A program made the translations under genes and the position numbers. A stretch of 64,000 nucleotides of DNA from Psoroptes ovis (taxonomy: Eukaryota; Arthropoda; Arachnida; Sarcoptiformes; Psoroptidae). The notes under the pieces are model-generated. The model was given only the letters and a program-made list of their open reading frames with translations, was not told the origin of the DNA and searched no databases. Positions 11,901 through 24,312 of this stretch are shown in pieces; the first letter of the stretch is position 1; every line of letters begins with the position of its first letter. The DNA lies in the NCBI GenBank assembly GCA_002943765.1, contig PQWQ01000003.1, positions 4,524,729 to 4,588,728 of the forward strand. Reading direction: 5' to 3'.

Positions 11901-14805
11901 GGTTTTGCTCCACTACGCTATTACACTGTACAGATATCAAGCCAAGGTGGCCCTTGGTGGACTTATCCAAACAAGATTGATCCTACAGTAAGATCTTATA
12001 CATTAACAAATCTTCGACCGTTTACCACATATCAATTTCGACTAAAAGCTACAAATGATATCGGTGATTCTGGCTGGTCATCTGAATCACCAATCACCCG
12101 TACACTGCCAGCTCCACCTGATTCAGTGCCTGAATCTGTGACTGTTTCTCCGTTCACACCAACATCGATATCGGTACGTTGGTTGCCAGTCCAAGATTGG
12201 AATGGTGATGAAATGGGCGCCGGTTATCGAGTTCAATATTGTCTCATAAATGAACAAGGAGTGTCTGGTTCATGTCCATCATCGATGGTTCGTGGAAAGA
12301 ATCGAACGGAAATAACAATCGATAATCTTGAAAAAGATCAACACTATGAAATTCGTGTCATTGCATTCAATGGACAAGGTGATGGCCCTTATACTAAACC
12401 AAAAGTTGTTTATGTTGGCGAAGGTAATTGTGATTAATATCTTTCGTTCGAATTAATTAATCTCATTTGTAATTTCAATAGCTGTACCGACAGGAGAGCC
12501 TTTAGAAATACATGCTGAACCACTAAGTTCAACTGAAATCAAAGTCACATGGCAACCACCTGATCAATCGAAACAAAATGGACAAATAATGGGCTATAAA
12601 ATATTTTATTTGATGAATTCCCCGAATAAATCTGATCCGGCCAACATGATTGAAAATGAAGCACCGCATTCGAAATCGCTACCACGTGAAATGATGGAAA
12701 TCGTCCCTGATACACTGTCATCTTTTATCCTACTTGATCTATTCAAATGGACCAATTATTCAATACAAATTTCTGCATTTAATCCTGCTGGTGATGGCCC
12801 CCGATCGGCACCGATCATTGCTCAAACATTAGAAGATTTACCTGGTGAAATTGGTCCCATACAATTTGAAGAGATTACAATGTCACAAGTAAAAGTTTCA
12901 TGGCGTCCACCTGCTGAACCAAATGGACTGTTGTTGGGTTATTACATTACTTATGAAACACTGATCGGAGATTTTAGTAAACAAGTTAAACAGAAAATTA
13001 ATGACTCTTATTTGGTGGTCAGTTCGTTGCGTGAACGTGTAACATATACATTCAAAGTAAGAGCCGAGAATAGTGTTGGTCTGGGACCTGAACGTATTGG
13101 AAATGGTAATTTATTTCGTTTTGTCATTGAACTGATTAATTTAAATTTTTTCTTTATTTGATTAGTGACGACTGGTCCACAAATCGGTAGTCCAGCATCA
13201 CCATTCGAAGTAATAACACAACAAACATTGACATCAGTTAAATTAAAATGGAAAAATCCCGATTATCGTGAACCTATTATTGGTTATTTGATTGAAGCTA
13301 ATAATTTGAATAAGAAATCTGCTGTAGAATGGCAACCATTGATCACGTTGAGAAATGGTCGCCAAGATCGTTATGAATTATCATTCACCCAGCTATCACC
13401 ATCATCACAATATCAATTTCGTATAATGTCATTTAATCGTATCGGTGTTTCGGAACCAGCTTATCCGAATAAGCTTTATGGAGGCCAGGCAATAATAATG
13501 ACTCCATCACATTTGGAATTAAGAGCTCGAATGCCATATTATCGTGAAACTTGGTTTGTTATTTTATGCGCTTGTTTAAGTGTAATCATCACAATAATGG
13601 TGATTGCAGCATTATGTGTTCGTAATAAAACTTATAAATATAAGAAAGAAGCCATGCAAAATACTGGTAGCCAAGATCGTCTAAGTGAATTAGGATTCGG
13701 TTTGGATGATAATTTTGATAATCCACTCGGTCAAATAGCCGGTCAATCACTTGAAATGGAAATGCGTGGAATGATTAATGGCGGATCGACTATCGGATTA
13801 ATAATGCCGAATGTAGCTGTTGATGGTGATACACTTGTACCTATTCCAGTGGCCGGATCATCTAATCGAAATGATCGCAATCGATCTACCCTGCGATCTA
13901 TTCGTGGTAAAAATAAAGATAATCAATCAAATATGCTCAATACAGCAGCCATTTCAGCGCAAGCCAGACAACCTCCTAGACCGTGTCCTGGTTCATTTTC
14001 CTACTCAGACGATGATCTCGATGATGATGATGATTTAGATGTTGGAGATTCAGATGTTAAGCCACCGATTGGCCTTTATGATCTTAGCAGTGGTAATGAT
14101 TCGTTGACTGAGAAACCAAGCGAAATGAGTTCAACCGGACCCGATTCAGATTCAGATGATCATGATGAATTGGTCGCAGCTAACATGTTCGTGAATCATT
14201 ACGCCAATGTTAATGATACATTACGAAAAGGTCTTTCATGGAAAAAGCAAGCTAAACCTTATATTGTACCGACAAGTAGTCAACAAAACATTTACACGAC
14301 AAGTACATCCAGTAGAGCGCCTCCAACGCATCCACCTCCAACTCAACCTGTCACATCGGGCATATCAAGCCGTTCCGCCTACAAACCACTCCCATATCCA
14401 CCTTTACAATCAACAATTTCATCAAAAGTTTCGACACCACCATCGCCTCCGCCGCCACCACCACCAGCCTCAACATCATCGAATCATGGTTCGAATAATA
14501 ATTTGACATCAAATCATCATCAATCACAATCATCCGTCAATCGGCAATTTCCAAATCGGCCACCACCACCTACGCCAGCACCTCCAAGTTATCTTTCGGC
14601 GTTGAGCGGTGATATTGAATCAGATAAAAATAATAATAATGCTGTAGCTCAATTATCATCCTCATCTACAGCATTAAATCAAAATAACCCTACTAATACT
14701 GCTAATACTAGTTCAAATTCGAATGTATTAAATGGTGGCCGAATTATTGTCAACAATATGGCTGGAAGCAGGGCACCTCTGCCAGGATTTTCATCGTTTG
14801 TGTAA
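5954..14805 (+). CDS. sdk: Sidekick-type Ig/FN3 adhesion receptor with Ptp10D-like N-terminus
   Basis: Four exons (5954-6194, 7912-12423, 12482-13105, 13166-14805) join in frame to 2338 residues. A basic leader and a hydrophobic signal segment end exon 1 (about 52-80). Two FN3 domains follow (about 84-175 and 180-270); their WFRNETTLL and LTPGASY stretches recall receptor phosphatase Ptp10D/Ptp4E. Next come two Ig domains (cysteine pairs 324/380 and 422/474) and 13 FN3 domains (about 497-1900). A membrane helix lies at about 1921-1943, before a Pro/Ser/Asn-rich cytoplasmic tail ending GFSSFV, the PDZ-binding end of Sidekick proteins. Thirteen FN3 plus this tail identify Sidekick, a homophilic adhesion protein of synapses and tricellular junctions. 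Drosophila Sidekick has six Ig domains; here only the last two remain. The join between Ptp10D-like and Sidekick parts (about 8480-8580) lies inside the 4.5 kb exon 2, so no splicing choice creates it. Intron 1 (6195-7911) hosts galectin 2 on the other strand. Confidence 0.88.
6406..7526 (-). pseudogene. Second two-CRD galectin, frameshifted in CRD1 (galectin 2)
   Basis: Exons 7526-7503, 7436-7033 (ending at or next to 7032) and 6971-6406 join across 66 and 60 bp introns; the first intron matches galectin 1 in place and phase. CRD1 should read ...FQIDFFGGQFDG..., but a run of six T on the minus strand (complement of about 7313-7318) is one base short. The frame shifts there and meets a stop about ten codons later. 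On either side the frame is otherwise open, and CRD1 (HFNPR) and CRD2 are clear. Functionally, CRD1 keeps HFNPR and Trp, but the Glu and Arg of W..E.R are His and Glu. CRD2 has HFSIR. Sugar binding would therefore be altered even with the frame intact. The gene sits in sidekick intron 1 on the opposite strand. Either an assembly error or a recent loss fits; because the rest of the frame is preserved, I slightly favour error or very young decay. Confidence 0.7.
7716..7795. repeat. Palindromic mariner-like MITE, family 1, subfamily C
   Basis: Left arm TTAGGTTGTCCCATAAG, right arm its complement ending GGGACAACCTAA, about 80 bp in all. The core TTTTTTAAATTTTTTTTC is shared with the copy at 27431. 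It lies in sidekick intron 1, just past the nested galectin. Confidence 0.75.
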
Positions 14806-15071
14806 ATAAATATCTTAGATAAATCAAGATATTAATTTTTTGAGAATACCTTTAATACCTTTGAAAAATACTACATGTAAATATAATGATAATCAAAATA
14901 TTTGATATGTAAACCCTTTTATTCCAAGCCAAAATATTTTCAAAACTTTGTCCTTTGTAATATTTTGTTTTTCTAAGAAATTTTCAATTATAAATATAAA
15001 CTGATTGTATTCCATATTTTTGATCTTTTCTCCAATTTAATTCAATTTTTTTATATTTATTTTATTTTTCA

Positions 15072-15077
15072 AATAAA
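15072..15077 (+). terminator. Candidate polyadenylation signal of sidekick
   Basis: AATAAA about 270 bases after the sidekick stop, in AT-rich sequence. A nearer hexamer overlaps the stop codon, so the true site is uncertain. Confidence 0.3.
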
Positions 15078-15520
15078 ATAATGAAATCCAAATAAGAAGT
15101 TCAAGTCTAATCAATCAAAGATTTTTTTTTGTGTCTGGCCTGCACAATGCATTCCATTGATGCTGCTGTTGGTTACGGGGAATCAATCATTCATTCTGTT
15201 CCATGCATTGACAATTGACCCGTAAAAATTTATTTGGCAAACATTTATAAGATGTTTATGAGAGGAGCCAACAAAAAAACGATCAATCAAAAATTTTGAA
15301 AATTTCAAAATTCTTCCTTGAACCTATTTTCCTGATAAAAACGTATTAATACGTTCAGTTGAGTGGCGAATGGATCCGGAATTCTTGGAATGTACCATGG
15401 TATATAAAGATGAACGAATAAATATTTCTGGGCGATTCAGGTCATAGTCTTTGTCGATAAAACAAGCAAAATCGACTAATCGACAATATAACCAAAACGT
15501 GTATTATTTGAATTGTAAAA

Positions 15521-15648
15521 ATACAAAGTTTAAAGTTTTAATTCATAATTTTAAAATTTAATTTCGTAATTTTACTATTTGAAATTCCAATTCAAAACTA
15601 CAAAAATTAACTTTAAAACTCCGAAATAAAACTTGAAATCCTGTAATA
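15521..15648. repeat. Palindromic MITE, family 2 (copy b)
   Basis: Begins TACAAAGTTTAAAGTTTTAA and ends AAAACTTGAAATCCTGTA. The inverted arms flank a short core, as in the copy at 5181. Confidence 0.65.
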
Positions 15649-16454
15649 GTTTTTTCATTATGATTTCATCAATGAAAATTCTCGAATAAAAATTTATATT
15701 TACACAAACTAATTGAATGTGAAATATTAGACGAAATTCTTAAATCTTAAACGAAAATTTCCTTAAGATAATTAGAATGAAAATAATGATAAAACAAATC
15801 GCTTATTTTCAAATAGTTGTAACAACAAAGATGCAAATGGTCATAGACATTTCGCTAAAAATAATTGTGTTAATACAAATATATTAATAATAATAATCGT
15901 TTCGAGATAAGAATTGGTCAAAAATATATTTCCAGTGTAATATAATATTAATAAACGTGACTATGTGTATATTCTTAAATACTGCTACAGGCTTGTACAA
16001 GTATGAAATGAACTTTTTCCACCAAAAAATGCTGTATAAACCAATGGTGAAATTTATTTTGCAGCGCTCATTTCATACCGGTAAATTTTGCATTTATTTT
16101 TTGCATGCAAAAAAATAAATACATTTCCTATAATTGAAATTACAAATTATTGAAATAATTATTGAATATCACTGAATATTTTTGATTATATGAATTCCTA
16201 TTCAATTATCGTGCATATTTGTATTCATTTTTTCACATCGAAACAAGACCAAAATTTCCTTGTAATTTCTTAGATCATTTGAATTTTAGCTTTGATTTTG
16301 AATATTTCTTAGTGCGTTTGCATTAGGTATTTGGTCGATCTGATTCTGTTTTGATTCTGATGAATGAATTTCTTTTATTGATTTGAATTCATCGAAAAGT
16401 GAAAAACACCAGCCAATCATCATCACCATCGATCGAATTGAACGAGCTTCGATT

Positions 16455-16929
16455 ATGGGTACGACTGGTCGATTTGGCAAAAGTAGTTCATTTCTCATCC
16501 GATCTAATTGTATTTTTCAATATAAATAAATATTCTTGAAACATAATTTTCAAAGGGTTTCAAAGCCTTTAATTCTTTATTTCTTAATTCTGATTTCTTA
16601 ATTTTTGAATTTTCTTTCTATTTTTTTCATGAATGCCAATAGCTGGAATCGAAAACACTGATTATTCAGAGCTATTTTTGGGCATCATGTACATACTGGG
16701 TTTTTTCACCACCACAATCGTTTTGTTCATTTTATTCCTGTTTATAATGTGGTTACGTGATCGATGTTTGCGGCGCCAGCGTCAACAGCAACGGCAGCAA
16801 TCAAGACGATTACAACAATTAAGACAATCACATCATCAACGGCTATCACAATATCGTAATGAACGTAAACTATCCGATATAATTGTACCGGATCGAATTA
16901 TTGTAAATAAATCAATAATATTTCAATGA
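16455..16929 (+). CDS. Small single-pass membrane protein, MGTTGRFG family (gene A)
   Basis: Two exons (16455-16482 and 16643-16929) join across a 160 bp intron in phase 1, giving 104 residues. The sequence starts MGTTGRFGK and reaches ENTDYSEL at about 13-20. One hydrophobic helix follows (about 23-47), then a strongly basic and Gln-rich tail (LRDRCLRRQRQQQ). There is no cleavable signal peptide. Basic residues after the helix suggest N-terminus outside and tail in the cytoplasm. I do not recognise the family. Gene B (37215-47645) has the same first eight residues, the same intron phase, the same TDYSEL motif before its helix and a much longer tail. The existence of that paralogue is the main evidence that this short gene is real. 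The phosphatase gene begins only 130 bases downstream on the same strand. Confidence 0.65.
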
Positions 16930-17058
16930 AAATTCAAATTAAATTCATATTTGAACTTTGCCTTATTCGAATGTTGCGAAATATTCGACTTAAATTATAT
17001 AAAATCAAAAAATTCTTAAAATTTCTTGAATTCTTCAAGAAATCACCAAGTATTTTCA

Positions 17059-20000
17059 ATGGAAAAATCCAAAGAAAATAACCGAAGAAATAATTCACCA
17101 ACAACGAATTCACAACGATATGTTCGCAGCACTCCATATCTACGTGAAACATTCAATAGATTTCGTTCATTATCATCGCCACCAGCGAAACCATCATCAC
17201 CACCCTCGTCAATAAAATCATCACCTCGAGGTAATAGAAAATCAGCAAAATCAACGCTGTCATTATTGTTGCCACCACCATTTAAAAAATCAGAATTATC
17301 ATCCAGAAAATCACCACCGGCATCACCATCAGAATTACCACCTTTACCGACTAAAAAATCATCCAAATCAACGAAACGACCATCAGATAAATACGCCCAT
17401 TTGGATGATGTCTGCTGCTTGGCATTGATTTGTCAACAACACAAACGTATTGGCCTATTGGATATTCCACAAAAAGGTTTATATTTTCCATCATTATCAT
17501 GTCATATGCCAAATTATTCAATCAATTCGATTGTACGTGAAATGTTGAATAGAATTTTTGGCGATATTCATGGTAAGATTATAATTGAAATTCATTGATT
17601 TAATACATCGAGGTTGATGTGTATTGTATTCATACTCTTATTTTATAGCAAAATTTCAGAATTTTCAATTAATAGTCGAACGAATTCAAATACCCATACG
17701 AAATGATTTTCTACTTCGTTTCATTTATCGAATCGATGTTAGTTTAGGTTCAATAAATATCAAACAACATAAACAACAACAACAGCAACAACAAGCAAAC
17801 AAATGTATATGTCAAATGATTCAACGAACCATAATTTATTGGCTAACATATGATGATATATGTGATAAATTAGATTCATTAAATAATAATGCAACATCAA
17901 TAATCAAAGATGGTGGCGGCGGCATTTCTTGTCTATCGACAATAAACAATCCAATGACAATGACAGCCAATTATTTATTAGGTCCAGAACCTAAATATAT
18001 TCTCGAACAATGTTTGGAAATTGAATCACAAATTAAATGGAGGAATAATATTGATGATAATGATGATAATTTCGGAATTTGTAATGATATTCATTTCAAT
18101 GATGAACAACCATTCAAATGTTTGGCTTCAAATGCTTGGAATGAATTTAAATTGTTCAACAATACAAATATCAACGATTTAATAATGATGAATAATATTC
18201 GGAAATTTAATTTGAATATTTCCAACAGCAGTAATAATGATGATATAAATCAAACAGCAACATCATCGACAATTCAATTTGGTAATGTACTATCCGATTG
18301 TACAATTAAATTATTACGCTGTAAAAATCATCAAAATATTCAGCTATTAAATCCTTCAATGATCATATCACTGTACAATGAATACATACAACAATGTTAT
18401 CCATCTCGATATATGACAATGATTACATTTAAATTATTCATGGAAAAATTGTTACCATTCGATTCTAAGCTATTATCATCATCAAATGATAATCATTTAC
18501 TTCAATATTTCAAGTATATTTGAATTTTTAATTTGATTATTTGATCATTAGTCTATTTACATTTCAATTTACTCATTTCCACTGTTTTTCTCCATTCATT
18601 TTAATCAAAATAGATTATTCGATCGCAAACATCAATCATTCATCAATTTTGATCAGCTATTAAGTGGTCTATTAATCATTACGACACCATTCGAATGTTG
18701 TCGACGAAATAATGAACAGCTTTGTAGCTGTGATTGTAAACAAATGAAATACTTATCATTGTTTAATTATTATTCAAAATCATCATCGAAATTTATTGAA
18801 ATTGATGATCTATTTCAAATGTTTGTCGATTATCATCGGTTTCTGGTTAAAGCACAGACATCATCACCGCCAATGTCACCGAAAAAATTAAGAAAATATT
18901 CAAAATTAACGTCAATCAATGATAATCATTGGATGGTCGATAATCGATCAATTGATTTGAATAAATTACGACAGAAATTTGATGAAATCAAATCACGAAT
19001 CGGACAAAAACAATTTACATTCAAAGACTTTCAAGATAAATTACAAAATGGATATTTGTTTACATCGTTATTGCCGGAAAATCATGGAACAAATGCGGGG
19101 GAGTATTTCGATAAAATAATTCATGTGAATCATAAAATCGATTATGATAATATAATGATACCATTATGTAAAACGAAATCATCGTTGATTCCTTTATTGA
19201 AAACATTACCATATCATCAAACTACATCGAAATGTTATTCATGTAAACGTTTCAAATATTATCTATCCACATATTTTCATGCATTATCAATGGTCGGTGA
19301 AATAAGTGAAGTTAATCGATTAGATATCGACAATATTAATCCATCAGCAATCAATGGTGACCATAAAACAACAACAAAGCAGCCAACAACAAATGTAGCT
19401 GCACAATTTCGTCAAGATATGAATGAAAATGAAATACATATATTATCCAATGATTTGATTAATCGTTTGACAAAAATTGGATCATTTTTATTCGATACAT
19501 CATTGAATGATGATGAATTGATTAATGTTGAACAATTAACATCCATTGATAATTGGTTTTATAATAACAAAAATGAATTGATTCAAAATTTAAAATTAAT
19601 TTGTAAAAATATTGAAAATATATTTTCCAGCGAATGCCGATTATTGAATGTATGTATTTTTTTTTTTCGAGCCATTTTAAGTCTCAATTTCAATTAATTC
19701 AATGAATTTCACTGCTTATCTGTCAGATATCATCACCTTGCTATGTCCTCGGCGACATACATGGAAATCTAAAAGATTTATTATTATATTCACAGCTATT
19801 TTGGAAATCATCACCATTCATTAATCAAAGCTGTTATCTATTTCTTGGCGATTATGTTGACCGTGGACAATACGGTGTCGAATGTATTATTTATTTATTT
19901 TGTATGAAAATATTGGCACCGAAAAATTTTTTCATACTGAGAGGAAATCACGAAATTCGTGACATTCAGCAACAATTTTCATTCTACAATGAATGTTGTC

Positions 20001-20661
20001 AACGTTTCGATGTAGAATTATGGCATTCAATCAATAATGCAATGGATTATTTGCCGATTTCGGCCATCATTGATGATCGATTATTTTGTGCACATGGTGG
20101 TATTCCGATTACAATCACTTCAGTCGAACAGATACGATCCATTTCGAAATGTATTGAAAATCCACTTTATACTTCATATGAAACATGGGAAATACTGTAT
20201 GTAATCTATTGAATAGATAGGATTGATCATTGAACTAGAATTTAAATCATATTTGACTCATTTTTTTTCATTTTTTTTCAATTGCAACCATAATTCAAAG
20301 ATGGAATGACCCTGTATCGAATGCTGAATTGACCAAAATCATTGAATTTGATAAAGATAATAATGATCAACAACAACAACAATTAAAACGTTTGTACACA
20401 CCGAATACACGTCGAGGTACGGCATTTCAATATACTGAATCGGCTGTGAAAAAATTTTTCAAACGAAATCAAATCAATTTTCTAATACGTGCCCACGAAG
20501 TATATTATGATGGTTTTCATTTTGATCATCATGGTCGTACAATAACAATATTTTCTAGTTCAAATTATTCTGAATTAACAAACAATTCGGCCGTATTATT
20601 CGTCGATCAACAACGTATCCGAATTGTACAAATTAAAAATAATAATCAATCAATCAATTAA
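17059..20661 (+). CDS. PPP-family Ser/Thr phosphatase with long N-terminal regulatory region
   Basis: Five exons (17059-17572, 17649-18513, 18614-19649, 19727-20196, 20301-20661) join in frame to 1081 residues. The C-terminal catalytic domain (about 806-1081) has every PPP motif: GDIHG (814-818), GDYVDRG (846-852), GNHE (878-881), HGG (928-930), an RRG (about 999) and RAHE (1025-1028). These residues hold two metals and phosphate, so activity is likely. Upstream are two degenerate EF-hand-like units (about 461-475, FDRKHQSFINFDQ; and 512-529) that lack most calcium ligands. Before them is a region with a weak Nudix-like REMLNRIFG string (about 160-170), and a Ser/Pro-rich basic start. PPEF/rdgC phosphatases carry EF-hands after the catalytic domain, so this order differs and I give no symbol. 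The start is the first ATG in the exon; an upstream exon is possible. Confidence 0.78.
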
Positions 20662-20702
20662 TTGAGATTCCAATTTGAATAATAACAAAATATTTCAATT
20701 AA

Positions 20703-20708
20703 AATAAA
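20703..20708 (+). terminator. Polyadenylation signal of the PPP phosphatase
   Basis: AATAAA about 42 bases after the phosphatase stop codon. Confidence 0.45.
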
Positions 20709-21685
20709 TCAACTAATCATTAACTATGCAGCCCATGTCCTTGTGTAATTCCAGTACATCTTGAAATTTGAATTTTCTTGAATTTTTCTTAAGATTTTTG
20801 AATTTTACAAGGCCTTTTACAAGGTCTTATTTTTCTCTTTTTTTCAATTAATCACTGATTTTTAATATTTAATTTTCACTTGAATATTTTTTTTTTTTTT
20901 GAACAGGTGTAAATATAACAGATGACTGAACATTGTAAAAAAAACATTGTAACAAAATGTAAATAATAATAAATGATTTCTGGTAAAAAATGAAAATAAA
21001 TAAATGAAAATTGATGAAAAATTACCAATACAACATTTTGAGATATAAGAAGAAAAAATAAAATAAAATTTAATGTCAAAATGTTAGATAGAAGAAAATA
21101 TGGTGAAATGGTTGAAAAATGCTTTGACGTATCAATACGTTTTTTCAACCCATTTCAATTTTGATTTATGAAAATACAATCACGTAATACTACGTCTTTA
21201 CTTGTATTGGTTATTCAATTGACCGGCGTTTTTCAGCAATGTTTTAGCAAAATTTTCGCCGGCATTCATTGATTTCAATGTCGCATACATTTTATAAATA
21301 AATTTATTACTGTTTCATTACACACTTTTAGTTTTTGGAAAATAGAAAATAAACAACAAAAAAAGTTTTTCAAGTGAAATGGCCATATTTCTTTCTCCCA
21401 AAGATATAATCATCATTGACATAATCATCATTGACATCATCGATTGATGCTTGAAAAATATTTATTTATTTATTTAAAAAAAAAAATCATTTCCCTAAAG
21501 GGAAATGTGTTTTTGCTGCTGCTGCTACTGGTAAATTATTACGGTTATTTAGTCGAATGTGAAATGTGTATGCTTATGATGATAATGATATACGAACAAA
21601 GAGGAAAAATTTTGGAACCGGTTCGATATTTTAGAAAATAAATAAATAAATAAACACAAATAAAACAAAAACAGAGGACAATATA

Positions 21686-21765
21686 TTAGTTTGGTCGAAA
21701 AGTAATCAATGATTTGCTCGTTGAATTTTAATCAATGAATCCACAATAACTTTTCGACCAACTTA
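21686..21765. repeat. Palindromic MITE, family 1-like, subfamily D
   Basis: Arms TTTGGTCGAAAAGTAATC and ...ACTTTTCGACCAA. The ends resemble family 1 but with GGTCGAAAAGTAATC in place of TTGTCCGAAAAG. Related copies are at 35239, 39846, 40884 and 48217. Confidence 0.6.
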
Positions 21766-23160
21766 TCATTATTAGCTTTGAAAAGGTTCCCATTTATTAT
21801 TATTATTATTATTATTTAATTTTTGAATTGAATTGAATGAAGAGAAAAAATTAATGAATATCCAGGAATCGAAAAATATGTATAAAAATAGAAATGATAT
21901 TTTCTTCATAATTTTCGAAATATGAAAAGGCTAAAATCATTCAACTTATCAATTATGTGGATCGATGAATTACCAAAGGGTCTTTTGCTTCGAAAATTTG
22001 GACAATAATTCATCTAAGCAGCCCTAGTAATACGCAAACGAACCCAAAAAAAAAAAAGAAACGTGTACAAATTTACGCATTTACAAGTAGTTATTATTAT
22101 ACACCATACAAGCATAAATTCATTATTAGTTCAAAATACATTTGCATTGTCAGCACATTAAATAATCAAATACATAATTTATAAAATGAAATAATATTTC
22201 ATTGGTGAATATTTGATTCATTGAATACATCGACAAATTCTTAGAAAGAGCCAAATTCTAAGAAATTTACGAGCCATTACAAAATTTTTTTTTTCAAAGA
22301 AAATGCTCAAATCATTCAATTTCGAATATTCTATCTAAGAAATTCTAAGAAATTCTGTTTTTGATAGAATTTCAATATTTGAAATACTGAATATTTGAAT
22401 TGAATGGTTTGATGTAATAATACATTGAGCATTGAAATACAAAAGATTATGACGATTTTCTTTGAGTGAAAACGAATTTAATTTCATTGAACGATTCATT
22501 CATTGATTCATTCATTTCTCAAACCATTCAAATTACTAATATGGAAGCAGAGAAAGCTTAGAATAATTAATCAGATTCAGAAGAATAATGTTTTAACCAT
22601 TTGTAATATACTTTACTTTGCACAATTTGTCAATTTTTCACATTGTTCTTAACCATTGTGAAACCACAAAAAGCTTGGCATTTTACTTGCTTATATTCAA
22701 AACGAATTGAAATCGTATGAATAATATTATTATTATTAAGGAGTTTTATTGAACAACAAAAAAAAACTTTATTTCTCCAATCATTCAAAGACTTTAAATG
22801 ACAAATTATTATTATTCTTATTAGACTTTAGTATTAGTGGAAACGTTTTTTCAAAATGCAAAACTATACACAATCTTAATGAATTAAACTCGAATAATAA
22901 TAATCACAATGGCGAATTGAATTGAATTCAATTCAATTCAATTCAAAAGCGATTCGCCCAAAAGTATTAAAGACTATAGATTCAAACTATTGAAGAATTT
23001 ATTTTCTTTCATACAAAAAAACAGATAATAATACAGATGATAATAATAATGGAGAATAATAAATTAATTCAAATTCAAAATCGAATTCGAAATCGAATTC
23101 TTAATTTCGTCGTATTTTCTCCATTAACCGATAACGGTATTCATTTGGGTGATCATAATA

Positions 23161-23240
23161 TTAGGTTGTACTAAAAGTTTTAGCCAGTTATTTTGTAGGG
23201 AATGGTGAGAAAATCGGCAAGAACTTATCGGACAACCTAA
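23161..23240. repeat. Palindromic MITE, family 1, subfamily A
   Basis: TTAGGTTGTACTAAAAG on the left and GGACAACCTAA on the right, flanked by TA. The core has the shared TTTTGTAGGGAAT string. Confidence 0.7.
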
Positions 23241-24233
23241 TAATAATAATAATCATAATAATAACAATAATTTCAATTTTAATCAATTGTCTTCATTTTT
23301 ATGTGATCATTCTCAAAATAGAATCTTGCAGAATCTTAAAGAAAATTCAAGGAATTTCAAGAAATTTTCCCTTTTAAAAAAACTTTCCTTGAAATATTCC
23401 TTAGAAAAATTCGAATTCAATTCAATTTCTTTGGTAATTCAATTATTGAATCAGATTGCTTTTGTTCGGCATTGATATTCTAAGATTCTTTTAATTTCAT
23501 TTGTTTTTCCCCAATCAACTTTTTACTTAAAAATTTTCCAAATCTTTTATTTTCCCGTTTAATTAATTTAAAAATTTTTTGAAATTAATAGAAATGAATG
23601 CAGCATTACATTCTCATTTGTATTGTCAATATTATCAATCAAAGTGTGTGAATGAAGCAATGATGATAGCTTTAAAACTTTAAAACATGAACCAACTTAT
23701 CAACTAACAATCTGTGAATCGATCAATCATAATCAATGCGATTATGGCGACAAAATTTTGTATAATTTTGTGTATTTTGTCGATTTAATTCGATGACAAT
23801 GACGTTGACATTTTGTCATGATATTTTTTGGCAGAGGTTATTGGTTCAGATTTATGAGATAAACTCGACAAACATTGTATACTAGAAAATAGTGATAATC
23901 AAACACAGTGAATATTTACACAGTTCAAACAAGGCTATAATCTGATAAATCAATGTGTGTAAACTCAATGTATTTGTTTTTTCATTGACTCAATAATTGA
24001 ATATGTTTGATCATTAATATATTCAAATTAGATCAATTATTATTCAAAGAACAGTAGCAGCAGCAGCCGAACAAACAATAATACACAAATTTTTGCCTTT
24101 GACTTTTTCATTGAAAAAATTCATTCGATCTAATAGTCATGTTTATTTTTTTTATATTTTTTTTTATTTTTTTTTTTTTTTTTTTGTTTATTTTCACCAA
24201 TAAATTAACATGCACAGGGTTGTTTGCACATAT

Positions 24234-24312
24234 TTGGTTGTCCGAAAAGTTTTTGCCGATTATATCGTAGAAAATCAATGAGAAAATCGGCAAAAACTTA
24301 TCGGACAATCTA
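24234..24312. repeat. Palindromic MITE, family 1, subfamily A
   Basis: TTGGTTGTCCGAAAAG to GGACAATCTAA, with the core ATTATATCGTAGAAAATCAA. Confidence 0.75.

Larger units (their letters stand above)
14806..16454. other. Intergenic, sidekick 3' flank to gene A
   Basis: Polyadenylation hexamers AATAAA occur at 14805-14810 (overlapping the stop) and 15072-15077. One family 2 MITE lies at 15521-15648. A GTATTAATAC-like palindrome (ACGTATTAATACGT) is at about 15341-15354. No coding frame is convincing. Confidence 0.5.
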
